From: Rhodobacteraceae bacterium WD3A24
GTDB taxonomy: Bacteria; Pseudomonadota; Alphaproteobacteria; Rhodobacterales; Rhodobacteraceae
Length of the DNA stretch: 64,000 nt
NCBI GenBank assembly: GCA_002967695.1
Contig: PUHN01000010.1
Location: 1-64,000 of the forward strand
Direction of reading: 5' to 3'
In this document: positions 26,530-34,032 of the stretch, piece after piece
Layout of the letters: the number at the start of each line of letters is the position of its first letter
Numbering within the stretch: position 1 is the first letter of the stretch
Position numbers and translations under genes: made by a program
Notes under the pieces: model-generated
Databases searched by the model: none
Seen by the model: only the letters and a program-made list of their open reading frames with translations
What the model was told of the DNA's origin: nothing

Positions 26530-27405
26530 ATGCTCTATTTCTCGTCCGACGCCTGGATGGCGGCCCAGGCCAAGCGCGTCATGCTGTTCGGGATGTCGGG
26601 GCTGGGCAAGACGCATGTATCCGACATGCTCCGCCGCAGCGCCCCGCCCGAGCGCGGCTGGTTCCACTACTCGGTCGATTACCGCATCGGCACCCGCTAC
26701 ATGGGCGAGCACATCGCCGACAACTTCAAGCGCGAGGCGATGCGCGTGCCGCTGTTGCGCGAGTTGCTCTTGTCGGACTCGGTCAAGATCGACTCCAACA
26801 TCACCTTCGGCAATCTCGCGCCGCTGTCGACCTATCTCGGCAAGCCCGGCGCGCCGGAAAAGGGCGGGCTGCCCTTTGCCGAATACATGAAGCGCCAGGA
26901 GCAGCACCGCGTGGGCGAGATCGCCGCGCTTTTGGATGCGCCGCATTTCATCGACCGGGCGCGGGAACTCTACGGTTACGCCCATTTCGTCTGCGACACC
27001 GGCGGCTCGATTTGCGAGGTGGTCGATCCCGACGATCCCGACGATCCGGTGCTGACCACGCTGTCGCGGCACATGCTCCCCGTCTGGATCGAGGGCAGCG
27101 AGGCGCATACCGCCGAACTCGTCCGCCGCTTCGACCGGGCGCCCAAGCCGATGTATTACCAGCCCGCCTTCCTGCACGCGGCATGGGCGGAGTATCTCGG
27201 CGAAAAGGATGCCGTCGAGAGCGAGGTCGACCCCGACGCCTTCGTGCGCTGGACCTATGCGCGGGCGCTGGCGCACCGGACGCCGCGCTACAGGGCGATG
27301 GCGCGCAACTGGGGGGTGCGGGTCAGCGCCGAGGACGTCGCCGCACTGGAGACGGCCGACGACTTCGTCACCCTGATCGGCCATGCCCTTGAGGATGACG
27401 GCTGA
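26530..27405 (+). CDS. P-loop ATPase of unknown function, linked to metA
   Basis: 291 residues. Walker A motif G-M-S-G-L-G-K-T-H near residue 21, followed by a conserved-looking aromatic/basic region (F-H-Y-S-V-D-Y-R-I-G-T-R-Y). A D-D-P-D-D-P-D-D-P run near residue 160 comes from a small DNA repeat. It resembles nucleotide kinase-like P-loop proteins, but I do not recognise a characterised homologue. A GTG at 26500 directly behind AGGAGG (3-nt spacing) could add ten residues. It is on the same strand as metA, 39 bp upstream, so probably co-transcribed. Confidence 0.65.
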   Translation: MLYFSSDAWMAAQAKRVMLFGMSGLGKTHVSDMLRRSAPPERGWFHYSVDYRIGTRYMGEHIADNFKREAMRVPLLRELLLSDSVKIDSNITFGNLAPLSTYLGKPGAPEKGGLPFAEYMKRQEQHRVGEIAALLDAPHFIDRARELYGYAHFVCDTGGSICEVVDPDDPDDPVLTTLSRHMLPVWIEGSEAHTAELVRRFDRAPKPMYYQPAFLHAAWAEYLGEKDAVESEVDPDAFVRWTYARALAHRTPRYRAMARNWGVRVSAEDVAALETADDFVTLIGHALEDDG

Positions 27406-27444
27406 GAAGGCTATCTCACTCGCGTTCCCAGGAGGATCGCGACC

Positions 27445-28371
27445 ATGCCCATCAACATTCCCGAGAACCTTCCCGCCCATGACGTGCTCACGCGCGAGGG
27501 CGTGATGGTGATGTCGGATGTCCGGGCGTCGCGGCAGGACATCCGGCCCCTGCGCATCGGGCTGCTGAACCTGATGCCCAAGAAGATCCAGACCGAGACG
27601 CAATTCGCCCGGCTGGTGGGAGCGACTCCGCTGCAGATCGACTTTCAGCTCATCCGGATGACCGAGCACCGCGCGCGCAACACCGCCGCGGCGCATATGG
27701 AGGAGTTCTATCGCCCCTTTCAGGAGGTCAAGGAGGAGAAATTCGACGGCCTCATCATCACCGGCGCCCCGATCGAGCATCTCCCCTTCGAGGAGGTCAC
27801 CTATTGGGACGAGCTGTGCGAGGTCTTCGACTGGACGCAGACCCATGTGCACTCCACCATCGGCGTGTGCTGGGGCGCGATGGCGATGATCCACTATTTC
27901 CACGGCATCAGGAAGCACACGCTGGGCGAAAAGGCCTTCGGCTGTTTCCGCCACCAGAACATGGACCCGACCTCGCCCTATCTGCGGGGCTTCTCGGACG
28001 ACTGCACGATTCCGGTCAGCCGCTGGACCGAAGTGCGCCAGTCGGAGATCGACGCCGCACCGGAGCTGCGCACGCTTCTGGGCAGTGCCCATGTGGGACC
28101 GTGCCTGGTCGAGGATCCGCACCACGGCGCGCTCTATCTGTTCAATCACCTCGAATACGACAGCGACACGATCCGCGAGGAATACGAGCGCGATCTGGAG
28201 GCCGGCGTGCCGGTTCGCCTGCCGATGAACTATTTCCCCGACGACGACCCTGCCTGCACCCCGCTCAACCGCTGGCGCAGTCACGCCCACCTGCTCTACG
28301 GCAACTGGATCAACGAGATTTACCAGTCCACATCGTTCGAGCTCGACCAGATCGGCGCCGGCCGGAGCTGA
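27445..28371 (+). CDS. metA: Homoserine O-acetyltransferase, MetA family
   Basis: 308 residues. The MetA-fold catalytic triad is intact: Cys142 in G-V-C-W-G-A, His235 and Glu237 in F-N-H-L-E-Y. The acyl-donor position 111 is Glu (G-A-P-I-E111-H-L). Structural work on the family links Glu111 to acetyl-CoA and Gly111 (E. coli) to succinyl-CoA, so this should be an acetyltransferase despite the usual succinyltransferase label. It performs the first committed step of methionine synthesis. CCAGGAGGATCG upstream gives a good ribosome site. No SAM riboswitch was found upstream. Confidence 0.95.
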   Translation: MPINIPENLPAHDVLTREGVMVMSDVRASRQDIRPLRIGLLNLMPKKIQTETQFARLVGATPLQIDFQLIRMTEHRARNTAAAHMEEFYRPFQEVKEEKFDGLIITGAPIEHLPFEEVTYWDELCEVFDWTQTHVHSTIGVCWGAMAMIHYFHGIRKHTLGEKAFGCFRHQNMDPTSPYLRGFSDDCTIPVSRWTEVRQSEIDAAPELRTLLGSAHVGPCLVEDPHHGALYLFNHLEYDSDTIREEYERDLEAGVPVRLPMNYFPDDDPACTPLNRWRSHAHLLYGNWINEIYQSTSFELDQIGAGRS

Positions 28372-28408
28372 GCACGCCGCGGCCGGGCCTGCGGCACCAA
28401 GCAAAAGA

Positions 28409-28429
28409 GCCGCCCCCGGCGGGGGCGGC
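28409..28429. terminator. Bidirectional terminator between metA and rpsI
   Basis: Perfect 9-bp stem GCCGCCCCC / GGGGGCGGC with a 3-nt loop. On the minus strand it is followed by CTCTTTTGC, a fair intrinsic terminator for rplM-rpsI. On the plus strand it is followed by CCTTTCC, weaker, for metA. Confidence 0.7.
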
Positions 28430-28456
28430 CCTTTCCATTCCTGCGGGCGGCTGCGT

Positions 28457-28948
28457 TCAGCGCTTGGAGAACTGGAAGCTCCGGCGGGCCTTGGCGCGGC
28501 CGAATTTCTTGCGCTCCACCACGCGGGCGTCGCGCGTGAGGAACCCGGCGGCCTTGAGCGGCGCGCGCAGGGCGGGATCGTAGAGCTGAAGCGCCTTGGA
28601 GATGCCGTGCTTGACGGCGCCCGCCTGCCCCGACAGCCCGCCGCCCTTGACGGTGGCGGTCACGTCGAACTGGTCGCTCACGCCGGCCACCTGGAAAGGC
28701 TGGCGCAGGATCATCTGCAGCACGGGGCGGGCGAAATACGTGTTGATCTCCTTGCCGTTGACCGAGACGCGGCCCGAGCCCGGCTTGATCCAGACGCGGG
28801 CGACGGCATCCTTGCGCTTGCCGGTGGCGTAGGAGCGGCCGAGACGGTCGCGCACGGGCTCGCGGGTGGTCTCCTCCTGCGCGGCGGGCGCGTCAGTGCC
28901 GGAGACGACCGATTTGAGATCATCGAGGGTCTTGACGTCTTCGGCCAT
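28457..28948 (-). CDS. rpsI: 30S ribosomal protein S9
   Basis: 163 residues. The S9 core begins [15 protein letters not shown] and ends [15 protein letters not shown], the conserved basic tail reaching the P site. An acidic alphaproteobacterial N-terminal extension of about 40 residues precedes it. An alternative ATG at 28954 overlaps the rplM stop (ATGA). The 28948 start was preferred because GGAG is then 9 nt away. It is cotranscribed with rplM. Confidence 0.95.
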   Translation of the reverse strand: MAEDVKTLDDLKSVVSGTDAPAAQEETTREPVRDRLGRSYATGKRKDAVARVWIKPGSGRVSVNGKEINTYFARPVLQMILRQPFQVAGVSDQFDVTATVKGGGLSGQAGAVKHGISKALQLYDPALRAPLKAAGFLTRDARVVERKKFGRAKARRSFQFSKR

Positions 28949-28950
28949 GA

Positions 28951-29415
28951 TCATGCGCTCCGGGTGTTCTTGGTGTTGAGGGGCTTGACGTCGAGCACTT
29001 CGGGCTGCTGCGCCTCGTGGGGGTGCTCGGCGCCGGCATAGACGCGCAGATTGGTCATCTGCTGGCGGCTGAGCTTGCCGCCGGGCAGCATCCGCTCCAC
29101 CGCCTTCATGACCACGCGCTCGGGATGCGCGCCTTCGAGGATCTGGCGCGCGCTGCGGTTCTTGATGCCGCCGGGATAGCCGGTGTGCCAGTAATACTGC
29201 TTGTCGTCGCGCTTGCGCCCGGTCAGTTGCACCTTGTCGGCATTGATGACGATGATGTTGTCGCCCATGTCCATGTGCGGTGTGAAGCTCGGCTTGTGCT
29301 TGCCGCGCAGACGGGTGGCGATGATCGAGGCGAGCCGGCCCAGAACGACGCCCTCGGCGTCGATGAGGATCCACTTCTTCTCGATATCCGCCGGAGTTGC
29401 GGTGAAGGTTTTCAT
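28951..29415 (-). CDS. rplM: 50S ribosomal protein L13
   Basis: 154 residues. L13 motifs [29 protein letters not shown] and the [10 protein letters not shown] segment are all present. It assembles early into the 50S subunit. It is first gene of the rplM-rpsI operon, with a clear promoter at 29479-29506. Confidence 0.97.
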   Translation of the reverse strand: MKTFTATPADIEKKWILIDAEGVVLGRLASIIATRLRGKHKPSFTPHMDMGDNIIVINADKVQLTGRKRDDKQYYWHTGYPGGIKNRSARQILEGAHPERVVMKAVERMLPGGKLSRQQMTNLRVYAGAEHPHEAQQPEVLDVKPLNTKNTRSA

Positions 29416-29478
29416 GTTTCGCCCAATCTCGTGAAAGGTTGCGCCGGCGGCCGGGGCCACCGCGTCGGGGATGGGCGT

Positions 29479-29506
29479 GTTCTACGCATCTCGCTGCGCA
29501 GGTCAA
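29479..29506 (-). promoter_or_regulatory. rplM-rpsI promoter
   Basis: Read on the minus strand: TTGACC (complement of 29501-29506), 16-bp spacer, TAGAAC (complement of 29479-29484). This places the transcription start about 55-60 nt before the rplM ATG. Confidence 0.6.
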
Positions 29507-29601
29507 GGGCAAGTGACGCGAATTGTTTGCGTATTATCAATTCCTTGCAAATAAGGTATCTATATACCCCACGTTGTCAGTGATGTTGTGCATACCGTAC
29601 C

Positions 29602-29643
29602 CATATGATGGGAGTAGCATCATATGAATGAGGCAAAGCCTCA
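29602..29643. repeat. Two adjacent perfect hairpins at island edge
   Basis: CATATGATG / CATCATATG (29602-29610 with 29618-29626, 7-nt loop) is followed within 3 nt by TGAGGC-AAA-GCCTCA (29629-29643). The segment is much more AT-rich than its surroundings and lies where core ribosomal genes give way to IS remnants, so it may be an IS end or terminator pair. Confidence 0.5.
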
Positions 29644-29711
29644 ACAACATGGGCGACATGCGCCGGGATGCTCGTGACCCCGCGTGATCTTTCCCCCGTT
29701 TTGCCGGACAC

Positions 29712-29783
29712 TCAGGCGGTTGCGGTTTGAGCTGCGATGAACTCGCTGGGCGAGCGCCATCTCAGCCCTGAGTGCGGGTCGTC
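29712..29783 (-). pseudogene. IS3-family transposase OrfB, C-terminal remnant
   Basis: On the minus strand the codons ending at a TGA at 29712 read D-P-H-S-G-L-R-W-R-S-P-S-E-F-I-A-A-Q-T-A-T-A. The R/D-P-H-S-x-L-x-x-x-x-P-x-E-F pattern is the usual end of IS3 OrfB integrase cores. Nothing of the catalytic domain remains. It is joined directly to the IS110 remnant. Confidence 0.6.
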
Positions 29784-30102
29784 TAATTGCACAGGCCATC
29801 TTCCAGAGCTCTTTGATCGATTTCCGCCAGCGGATCGTTGTCGTCTTCGTGGTCAGGTCGGATGCCTGCCGCATGAGTAGCGCTCGATCGAGGATCACGG
29901 AGGCTGCTTCGAAGAGAAGGCTGCGCGTGAGGCAGTCGCCACACTTCGAGATGCGTCCACCGATGTCCACCTCCCCGGACTGATAGCGTTTCGGCGTCAG
30001 TCCCAGATAAGCGCCGACATCGCTTGCGCGCCGAAAGCGGGTGGAGTCCTCGATCGCTGCGGCGAACACGAACGCAGTCAGAGGACCGATGTGGATCGGC
30101 AT
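29784..30102 (-). pseudogene. IS110-family transposase, C-terminal remnant
   Basis: From an ATG at 30102 the reading frame enters the transposase_20 domain at I-G-P-L-T-A-F and continues F-R-R-A-S-D-V-G-A-Y-L-G-L-T-P-K-R-Y-Q-S-G-E-V-D and R-I-S-K-C-G-D. It then loses similarity about 75 residues in. The N-terminal DEDD domain is missing, so this cannot transpose. It is of the same subgroup as the fragment at the left window edge. Confidence 0.75.
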
Positions 30103-30395
30103 GCAAAATTGTCCCCCATCTTGGGGTGATCGGCGTCCATGTTTGGATGCCCCCTTCGATGCAAGGATTTCTTCGACGGTCTGAGCGCGTGATCGGTAGC
30201 GGTCATGTTTCAGGCCTCTCAGGTGCGGCCATCTTATGCCGCGGGCCGGTATGGTGATGCGCGGACCGGGTCCAGATCAAAAGGGCGCGCTCAAGGCTCG
30301 TTGGACGCCACTGGTTCTCCCGGTTCCGATCATCCGATCGGTTGCCCATACGTGTCGCCGTCCTCCTCACATCGCCGACGCACCGGCAGGCGCGG
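30103..30395. other. Non-coding IS flank
   Basis: 293 bp between the truncated IS110 remnant and the 3' end of the intact IS110-type transposase. It should hold the downstream end of the intact element. No inverted repeats or coding potential recognised. Confidence 0.4.
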
Positions 30396-31418
30396 TCAGC
30401 AGACCGCCCCGGCCGGATCCCGGTAATCCTCGTTGCGGACCAGCATGGCCCAGACCATGCGCGCCATCTTGTTGGCGAGCGCGACGGCGACCAGCATACG
30501 CGGCTTCTTCGCGAGCATGCGCGACAGCCAGGACCCCGGCCGACCACCATCCCGTCCGCGCCAGTGGACAATCGACATGGCGCCCGCGATCAGCAGGCGC
30601 CTTATGTCGCGCTGACCCATCTTCGACGTTCGACCCAGCTTCTGCCGGCCGCCGCTCGAGAGTTGCCGCGGGACCAGGCCGAGCCAGGCGGCAAAGTCGC
30701 GGCCGCTCCGGAACGCGCGCATGTCGGGCGCGAAGGTCGTGATTGCCATGGCGCAGACCGGCCCGATACCCGGCGCGGTCTGCAGGCGGCGCATGTCCTG
30801 GCTGGTCTTCGCTGTCGCCGCGATCCGCCGGTCGAGCGCGGCGACCTCTGCCCCGATCCGCTCGATTTGCGCCACGTAGAGCTCAGACATCTCCTGCACC
30901 AGCGCCGGCACCTCGGCTTCCTCGAGCATCGCGGCCAGTCTGGCGACGTTGCCGACACCTCTCCCCACGACCATCCCGTGCTCGGCGAGATGGCCCCTCA
31001 AGGCATTCACCAGCTGCGTGCGCTGGCCGACCAGCAGGCTCCGCGTCCGGAACAGCATCGACCGTGCCTGCTGTTCCGCGCTCTTCACGGGGACGGTCCG
31101 CATGCTCGGTCGCTGGGCCGCCTCGGCGACCGCTTCTGCATCGGCGGCGTCATTCTTGTGCCGCTTCACGAATGGCTTCACGTAAGTCGGCGGGATTAGG
31201 CGCACGTCGTGTCCGAGCCGCGACAACTCCCGACCCCAGTAATGGGCCGTGCCGCAGGCCTCCATCGCCACGATGCAGGGGCTGTGGGACGCCATGAACT
31301 TCGCGAACTGCGGACGGGAGAGCTTCTTGCGGAACAGTGCCCGGCAATCGGCCCCGGCCCCGTGCACCTGAATGACCTGCTTTGCCAGGTCCACGCCGAT
31401 GATGCTAACTTCTTCCAT
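30396..31418 (-). CDS. IS110-family transposase (full length)
   Basis: 340 residues, complete. The N-terminal DEDD domain has I-I-G-V-D-L-A-K (first Asp), M-E-A-C-G-T-A-H-Y-W (Glu) and K-N-D-A-A-D-A-E-A (two Asp). The C-terminal transposase_20 domain starts A-P-G-I-G-P-V-C-A-M-A and includes the Ser-rich loop region of the family. GGGAGG lies 6 nt before the ATG at 31418. All catalytic residues are present, so it may be active. Its sequence differs clearly from the remnant at 29784-30102. Confidence 0.9.
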   Translation of the reverse strand: MEEVSIIGVDLAKQVIQVHGAGADCRALFRKKLSRPQFAKFMASHSPCIVAMEACGTAHYWGRELSRLGHDVRLIPPTYVKPFVKRHKNDAADAEAVAEAAQRPSMRTVPVKSAEQQARSMLFRTRSLLVGQRTQLVNALRGHLAEHGMVVGRGVGNVARLAAMLEEAEVPALVQEMSELYVAQIERIGAEVAALDRRIAATAKTSQDMRRLQTAPGIGPVCAMAITTFAPDMRAFRSGRDFAAWLGLVPRQLSSGGRQKLGRTSKMGQRDIRRLLIAGAMSIVHWRGRDGGRPGSWLSRMLAKKPRMLVAVALANKMARMVWAMLVRNEDYRDPAGAVC

Positions 31419-31563
31419 GGATGCCTCCCTTCCTTCGATGACGACTGCATCATCACCATGGCACATTGCGATGCCGCCGGGCGGGGGCATCCACCCCATC
31501 AATAGGGCCCCCTGATAATCTGGATCACAAGCTCCCTCGGAACCGAGAGGGAGCAGTCAGGGG

Positions 31564-31863
31564 ATGTTGGTCGTGGAGACGATAGGGAAGATCAGGCGGG
31601 CTCATTTCGTCGAGGGCAAATCGATCAAGCAGATCTGCCGCGACCTCTGTTTGTCGCGGAATACGGTGCGCAAGGTCATCCGTTCGGGCGCGACGGAGTT
31701 CATCTATGACCGCACGACGCAGCCCCGGCCGAAGATCGATCCTTGGCGTTCCGAGCTGGACGAGATGCTGGCCGAGAACGCCCGGCGGTCGAAGCGGGAC
31801 CGCCTGACGCTCATCCGGACCTACGAGGCTCCTCGACCGATCCGGGCTGGTCAAGCGGGGTGA
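31564..31863 (+). pseudogene. IS21-family IstA transposase, N-terminal fragment
   Basis: The first 90 residues follow IstA closely: an HTH of the form K-S-I-K-Q-I-C-R-D-L-C-L-S-R-N-T-V-R-K-V-I-R-S-G-A-T, then W-R-S-E-L-D-E-M-L and R-D-R-L-T-L-I-R-T-Y-E. After about position 31833 the frame runs into unrelated sequence and stops. The catalytic core and istB are gone. Confidence 0.8.
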
Positions 31864-31882
31864 TCGTGGTATCGTCGTCCAT
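31833..31882 (-). pseudogene. Transposase N-terminal fragment, IS256-like
   Basis: On the minus strand, AAGGAG precedes an ATG at 31882 that opens M-D-D-D-T-T-I-T-P-L-D-Q-P-G-S-V-E and then runs into the IstA fragment. The P-x-x-Q-P-G-S-V start resembles IS256-family transposases. The fragment is too short for certainty. A 9-bp inverted repeat GGCGTATCG / CGATACGCC (31883-31891, 31930-31938) lies immediately upstream. Confidence 0.4.
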
Positions 31883-31960
31883 GGCGTATCGCTCCTTCCG
31901 GAGGTTCCGGCAGGTTCACACACGCGCCACGATACGCCGCCTTCTCAGGCCGCAGCCCCC

Positions 31961-32098
31961 ATGGCTCTGAGCCGGAGAACCGGGCTCGCAATGGCTTTCA
32001 GGCTGATGATGTCAGCCCAAGGTGCCAATCGGCTGCCCGAGATTGTCCAGGGGATTGCCTTCAAGGACGGCATCAAGCAACTTCAGACCGCCGCCTGA
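31961..32098 (+). pseudogene. Transposase C-terminal fragment, IS256-like
   Basis: 45 codons ending in TGA at 32098: R-R-T-G-L-A-M-A-F-R-L-M-M-S-A-Q then R-L-P-E-I-V-Q-G-I-A-F-K-D-G-I-K-Q-L-Q. The pattern K/R-L-x-x-S-A-x ... L-P-x-x-I-x-G-x-x-F-x-D-G is the end of IS256-type transposases. The linker with the usual W-R-x-L is deleted. Confidence 0.5.
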
Positions 32099-32136
32099 CC
32101 ACGACGTCACCAACTTTCGCGCTTAGCTCGGGTTAA

Positions 32137-32667
32137 CTGCATGTCGACGTCAAATACCTGCCGCAGATGGGCGACGAGGACCGCCGGCGGTATCTGTTCG
32201 ATGCCATTGACCGCGCCACCCGCTGGGTCTTCGTGCGCTTCTACCCTGCGAAGACGGCGGCCCACGCCCGGCGCTTCCTGCGCGACCTGAAACGGGCCGC
32301 GCCGATGAAAATCGAGAATATGCAGAGGGACAACGGCAAGGAGTTCACTGACCGCCTCATTGGCCTGCGCCGTCGCGCCGCTATCGGCAATCATGATTTT
32401 GACCGTCTCTGCGCGGATTTCGACATCGAGCACCGCCTCGCCTCGCCGATGCGGCCACAGACCAACGGAATGGTTGTGCGTTTCAACGGCCGGATCGAAG
32501 GCATCCTGCAGAGCCACCGCTTCCGCAGCAGCGAAAACCCGGAACAGACCATCCTGCGTTACGTCCGCCTCTACAACAGCCAGCTCCCGCAATCCGTGCT
32601 CTAGGGCCGCACGCCCATCGACGCGCTCAAGGACTGGCATCGCCAGAAACCGAAACGCTTCAAATAA
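32137..32667 (+). pseudogene. IS481-family transposase, truncated and mutated
   Basis: Starts inside the integrase core (H-V-D-V-K-Y-L-P-Q-M, first catalytic Asp), continues through R-Y-L-F-D-A-I-D-R-A-T-R-W-V-F and D-N-G-K-E-F-T-D-R (second Asp), to M-V-V-R-F-N-G-R-I. The catalytic Glu expected in M-V-E-R-F-N has become Val (GTG at 32476). A TAG at 32602 interrupts the frame before G-R-T-P-I-D-A-L-K-D-W. The N-terminal HTH is missing. Clearly inactive. Confidence 0.82.
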
Positions 32668-32847
32668 CGACCGCAGAATCACGCGCGATGTGACACTTGC
32701 CCATGGCTAATGCACTACGCGGTGGCATCAATGGGAGATCGTGACGAGTTCCCCACTCTTGCCGCACACCTCGGCGTCGTCGTGACAGATGACATCCGGG
32801 CCCGCGGCGGGGCCGTGCCGGCGCCTTTTCGCGGTATGGCGATGCAA

Positions 32848-32872
32848 GGGCCGCTATCTGCGCCAGCGGCCC
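32848..32872 (-). terminator. Weak hairpin after methyltransferase gene
   Basis: GGGCCGC / GCGGCCC 7-bp inverted repeat with an 11-nt loop, ending 4 bp beyond the methyltransferase stop. No long T-tract follows on the minus strand, so the terminator call is tentative. Confidence 0.4.
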
Positions 32873-32875
32873 GGC

Positions 32876-33685
32876 TCAGCGCCGGCCGGTGGCAATCAGG
32901 GCCTGCATGGGAAAGGCGATTTCGCCGCCTTCGGTGTAGCGCTTCACTGTCGGCGCGATGGCCGTGCGCACGCGCTCCACAACGCGCTCGCGGCCGTCCC
33001 CGTCGAGGGCCTGCAGCTCGGGCACCACCGCCGCCGCCGACAGGATTGTCAGCCGCACGAAACGGTCGGGGTCGGGAAAGCGGACCTCGCGGGTGGCCTC
33101 GGCCACATCGACATCGCGAAAGCCGGCATCCGAGAGCATCGCGCGCAGCTCGCGGCGCTCGCCGAGCGAGAAGGGCAGCGCGATATCCTCGAGCCGGCTT
33201 CCGACCTCTTCGGCGCCCGCCTCCAGCATCGGCTTGAAAACCGGCTGGTGGTCGAGCGCCTTCCAGACCGCCAGCGCGAGCCGACCGCCGGGGCGCAGCG
33301 CGCGGCGCAGCGCGCCCAGCGCCGCCTCCGGGTCGGGGCAGAACTGCAGGCTCTGCTGCGAAAGCGCGAGGTCGAAGGTCTCGGTGGGCAGGTCGTCAGC
33401 CGTTCCCTCCTGCCAGCGGACCCCGGCCCCTTCGGGCGCCGGACGAGACCGCGCCACGGCGAGCATGTCGGGATTGGGGTCGAGCCCCGTGATCCGGCCG
33501 TCCCCGCCCAGCCGCGGCGCCAGATGCCGTGCCACGATCCCCGTGCCGCAGCCGAAGTCGAGCACATCCTCGCCGGACCGGGGGGCTGCGGTGTCGATCA
33601 GCACCGGCGCCCATCGGTCGAACATCCCGGGAACCAGATAGGAGTCGTAAATCTCCGCGGGCGATGGCTGGGCTGCCTGGGACAT
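32876..33685 (-). CDS. Class I SAM-dependent methyltransferase (UbiE/arsM-like)
   Basis: 269 residues. Motif I V-L-D-F-G-C-G-T-G-I-V-A-R (about residue 40), motif II acidic loop G-L-D-P-N-P-D-M-L, and post-motif F-D-L-A-L-S-Q-Q-S-L-Q-F-C-P-D belong to the UbiE/Methyltransf_11 group of small-molecule methyltransferases. Substrate unknown. The ATG at 33685 was chosen because the upstream extension has no similarity. It is flanked by IS remnants on one side and a degraded Fe-S gene fragment on the other, so it is probably part of the mobile region. Confidence 0.82.
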   Translation of the reverse strand: MSQAAQPSPAEIYDSYLVPGMFDRWAPVLIDTAAPRSGEDVLDFGCGTGIVARHLAPRLGGDGRITGLDPNPDMLAVARSRPAPEGAGVRWQEGTADDLPTETFDLALSQQSLQFCPDPEAALGALRRALRPGGRLALAVWKALDHQPVFKPMLEAGAEEVGSRLEDIALPFSLGERRELRAMLSDAGFRDVDVAEATREVRFPDPDRFVRLTILSAAAVVPELQALDGDGRERVVERVRTAIAPTVKRYTEGGEIAFPMQALIATGRR

Positions 33686-34027
33686 GGAAAACCTCGTCGA
33701 CCATGCTTTGTTACAGCCACGATGACTCGAGTATGACGCTAGGTCAACTTTTCGGCTGTGGGCGCGGACCGAGCCCGCCCCCCGCATGGCACGGAAGTCG
33801 TGACTCCGACGATTGCCGGACAACTTCGCGACGTCGGCATCCAAACCATGCCACCTGCATGGTCATCGGGCGTCCTTTGACGGAACGACGAGAAGGCCCA
33901 AATGGACGTCGTGCGGCCACAACACGGCTCAACATGCCGTCTCTCTATCAAAACGGATGCGGGCCGAAATTCGGCCGCGGGCCATCGCAGCGCGGCGCCT
34001 GCACCGTCCTCGTCGATGGCGCGCCGG
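33686..34027. other. Gene-free stretch with decayed coding remnant
   Basis: 342 bp between the methyltransferase start and the OYE stop. It contains the methyltransferase promoter and, on the + strand, a short recognisable [2Fe-2S] protein remnant (33967-34032). Nothing else was supported. Confidence 0.5.
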
Positions 34028-34032
34028 TTATC
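33967..34032 (+). pseudogene. [2Fe-2S] subunit remnant (IorA/XdhC-like)
   Basis: In one frame the sequence reads K-F-G-R-G-P-S-Q-R-G-A-C-T-V-L-V-D-G-A-P-V, which matches the first cluster loop of Mo-hydroxylase small subunits (normally F-G-C-G-x-x-x-C-G-A-C-T-V-L-x-D-G). Two of the three visible Cys positions have become Arg, while the third Cys is kept. No intact start, second cluster or stop context remains, so it is a decayed fragment. Confidence 0.45.

Larger units (their letters stand above)
29560..32700. mobile_element. Cluster of nested insertion sequences and remnants
   Basis: Within about 3.1 kb the sequence shows pieces of at least five IS families (IS3, IS110, IS21, an IS256-like element, IS481) around one full-length IS110-type transposase. 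Each is annotated separately. The cluster marks the left edge of the accessory region that ends near tRNA-Cys at 46.6 kb. Confidence 0.75.

Noticed and set aside
27016-27048. Tandem GATCCCGAC repeat
   Set aside because: In-frame coding repeat (Asp-Asp-Pro) within the P-loop protein; not a mobile or regulatory repeat.
27406-27444. SAM-type riboswitch expected upstream of metA
   Set aside because: Only 39 bp separate metA from the previous gene, and neither this gap nor the region before 26530 shows a SAM-II-like pseudoknot or conserved sequence.
30203-30742. Open frames on both strands around the 3' end of the intact IS110 transposase
   Set aside because: Low-complexity translations overlapping the transposase in other frames; no family similarity seen.
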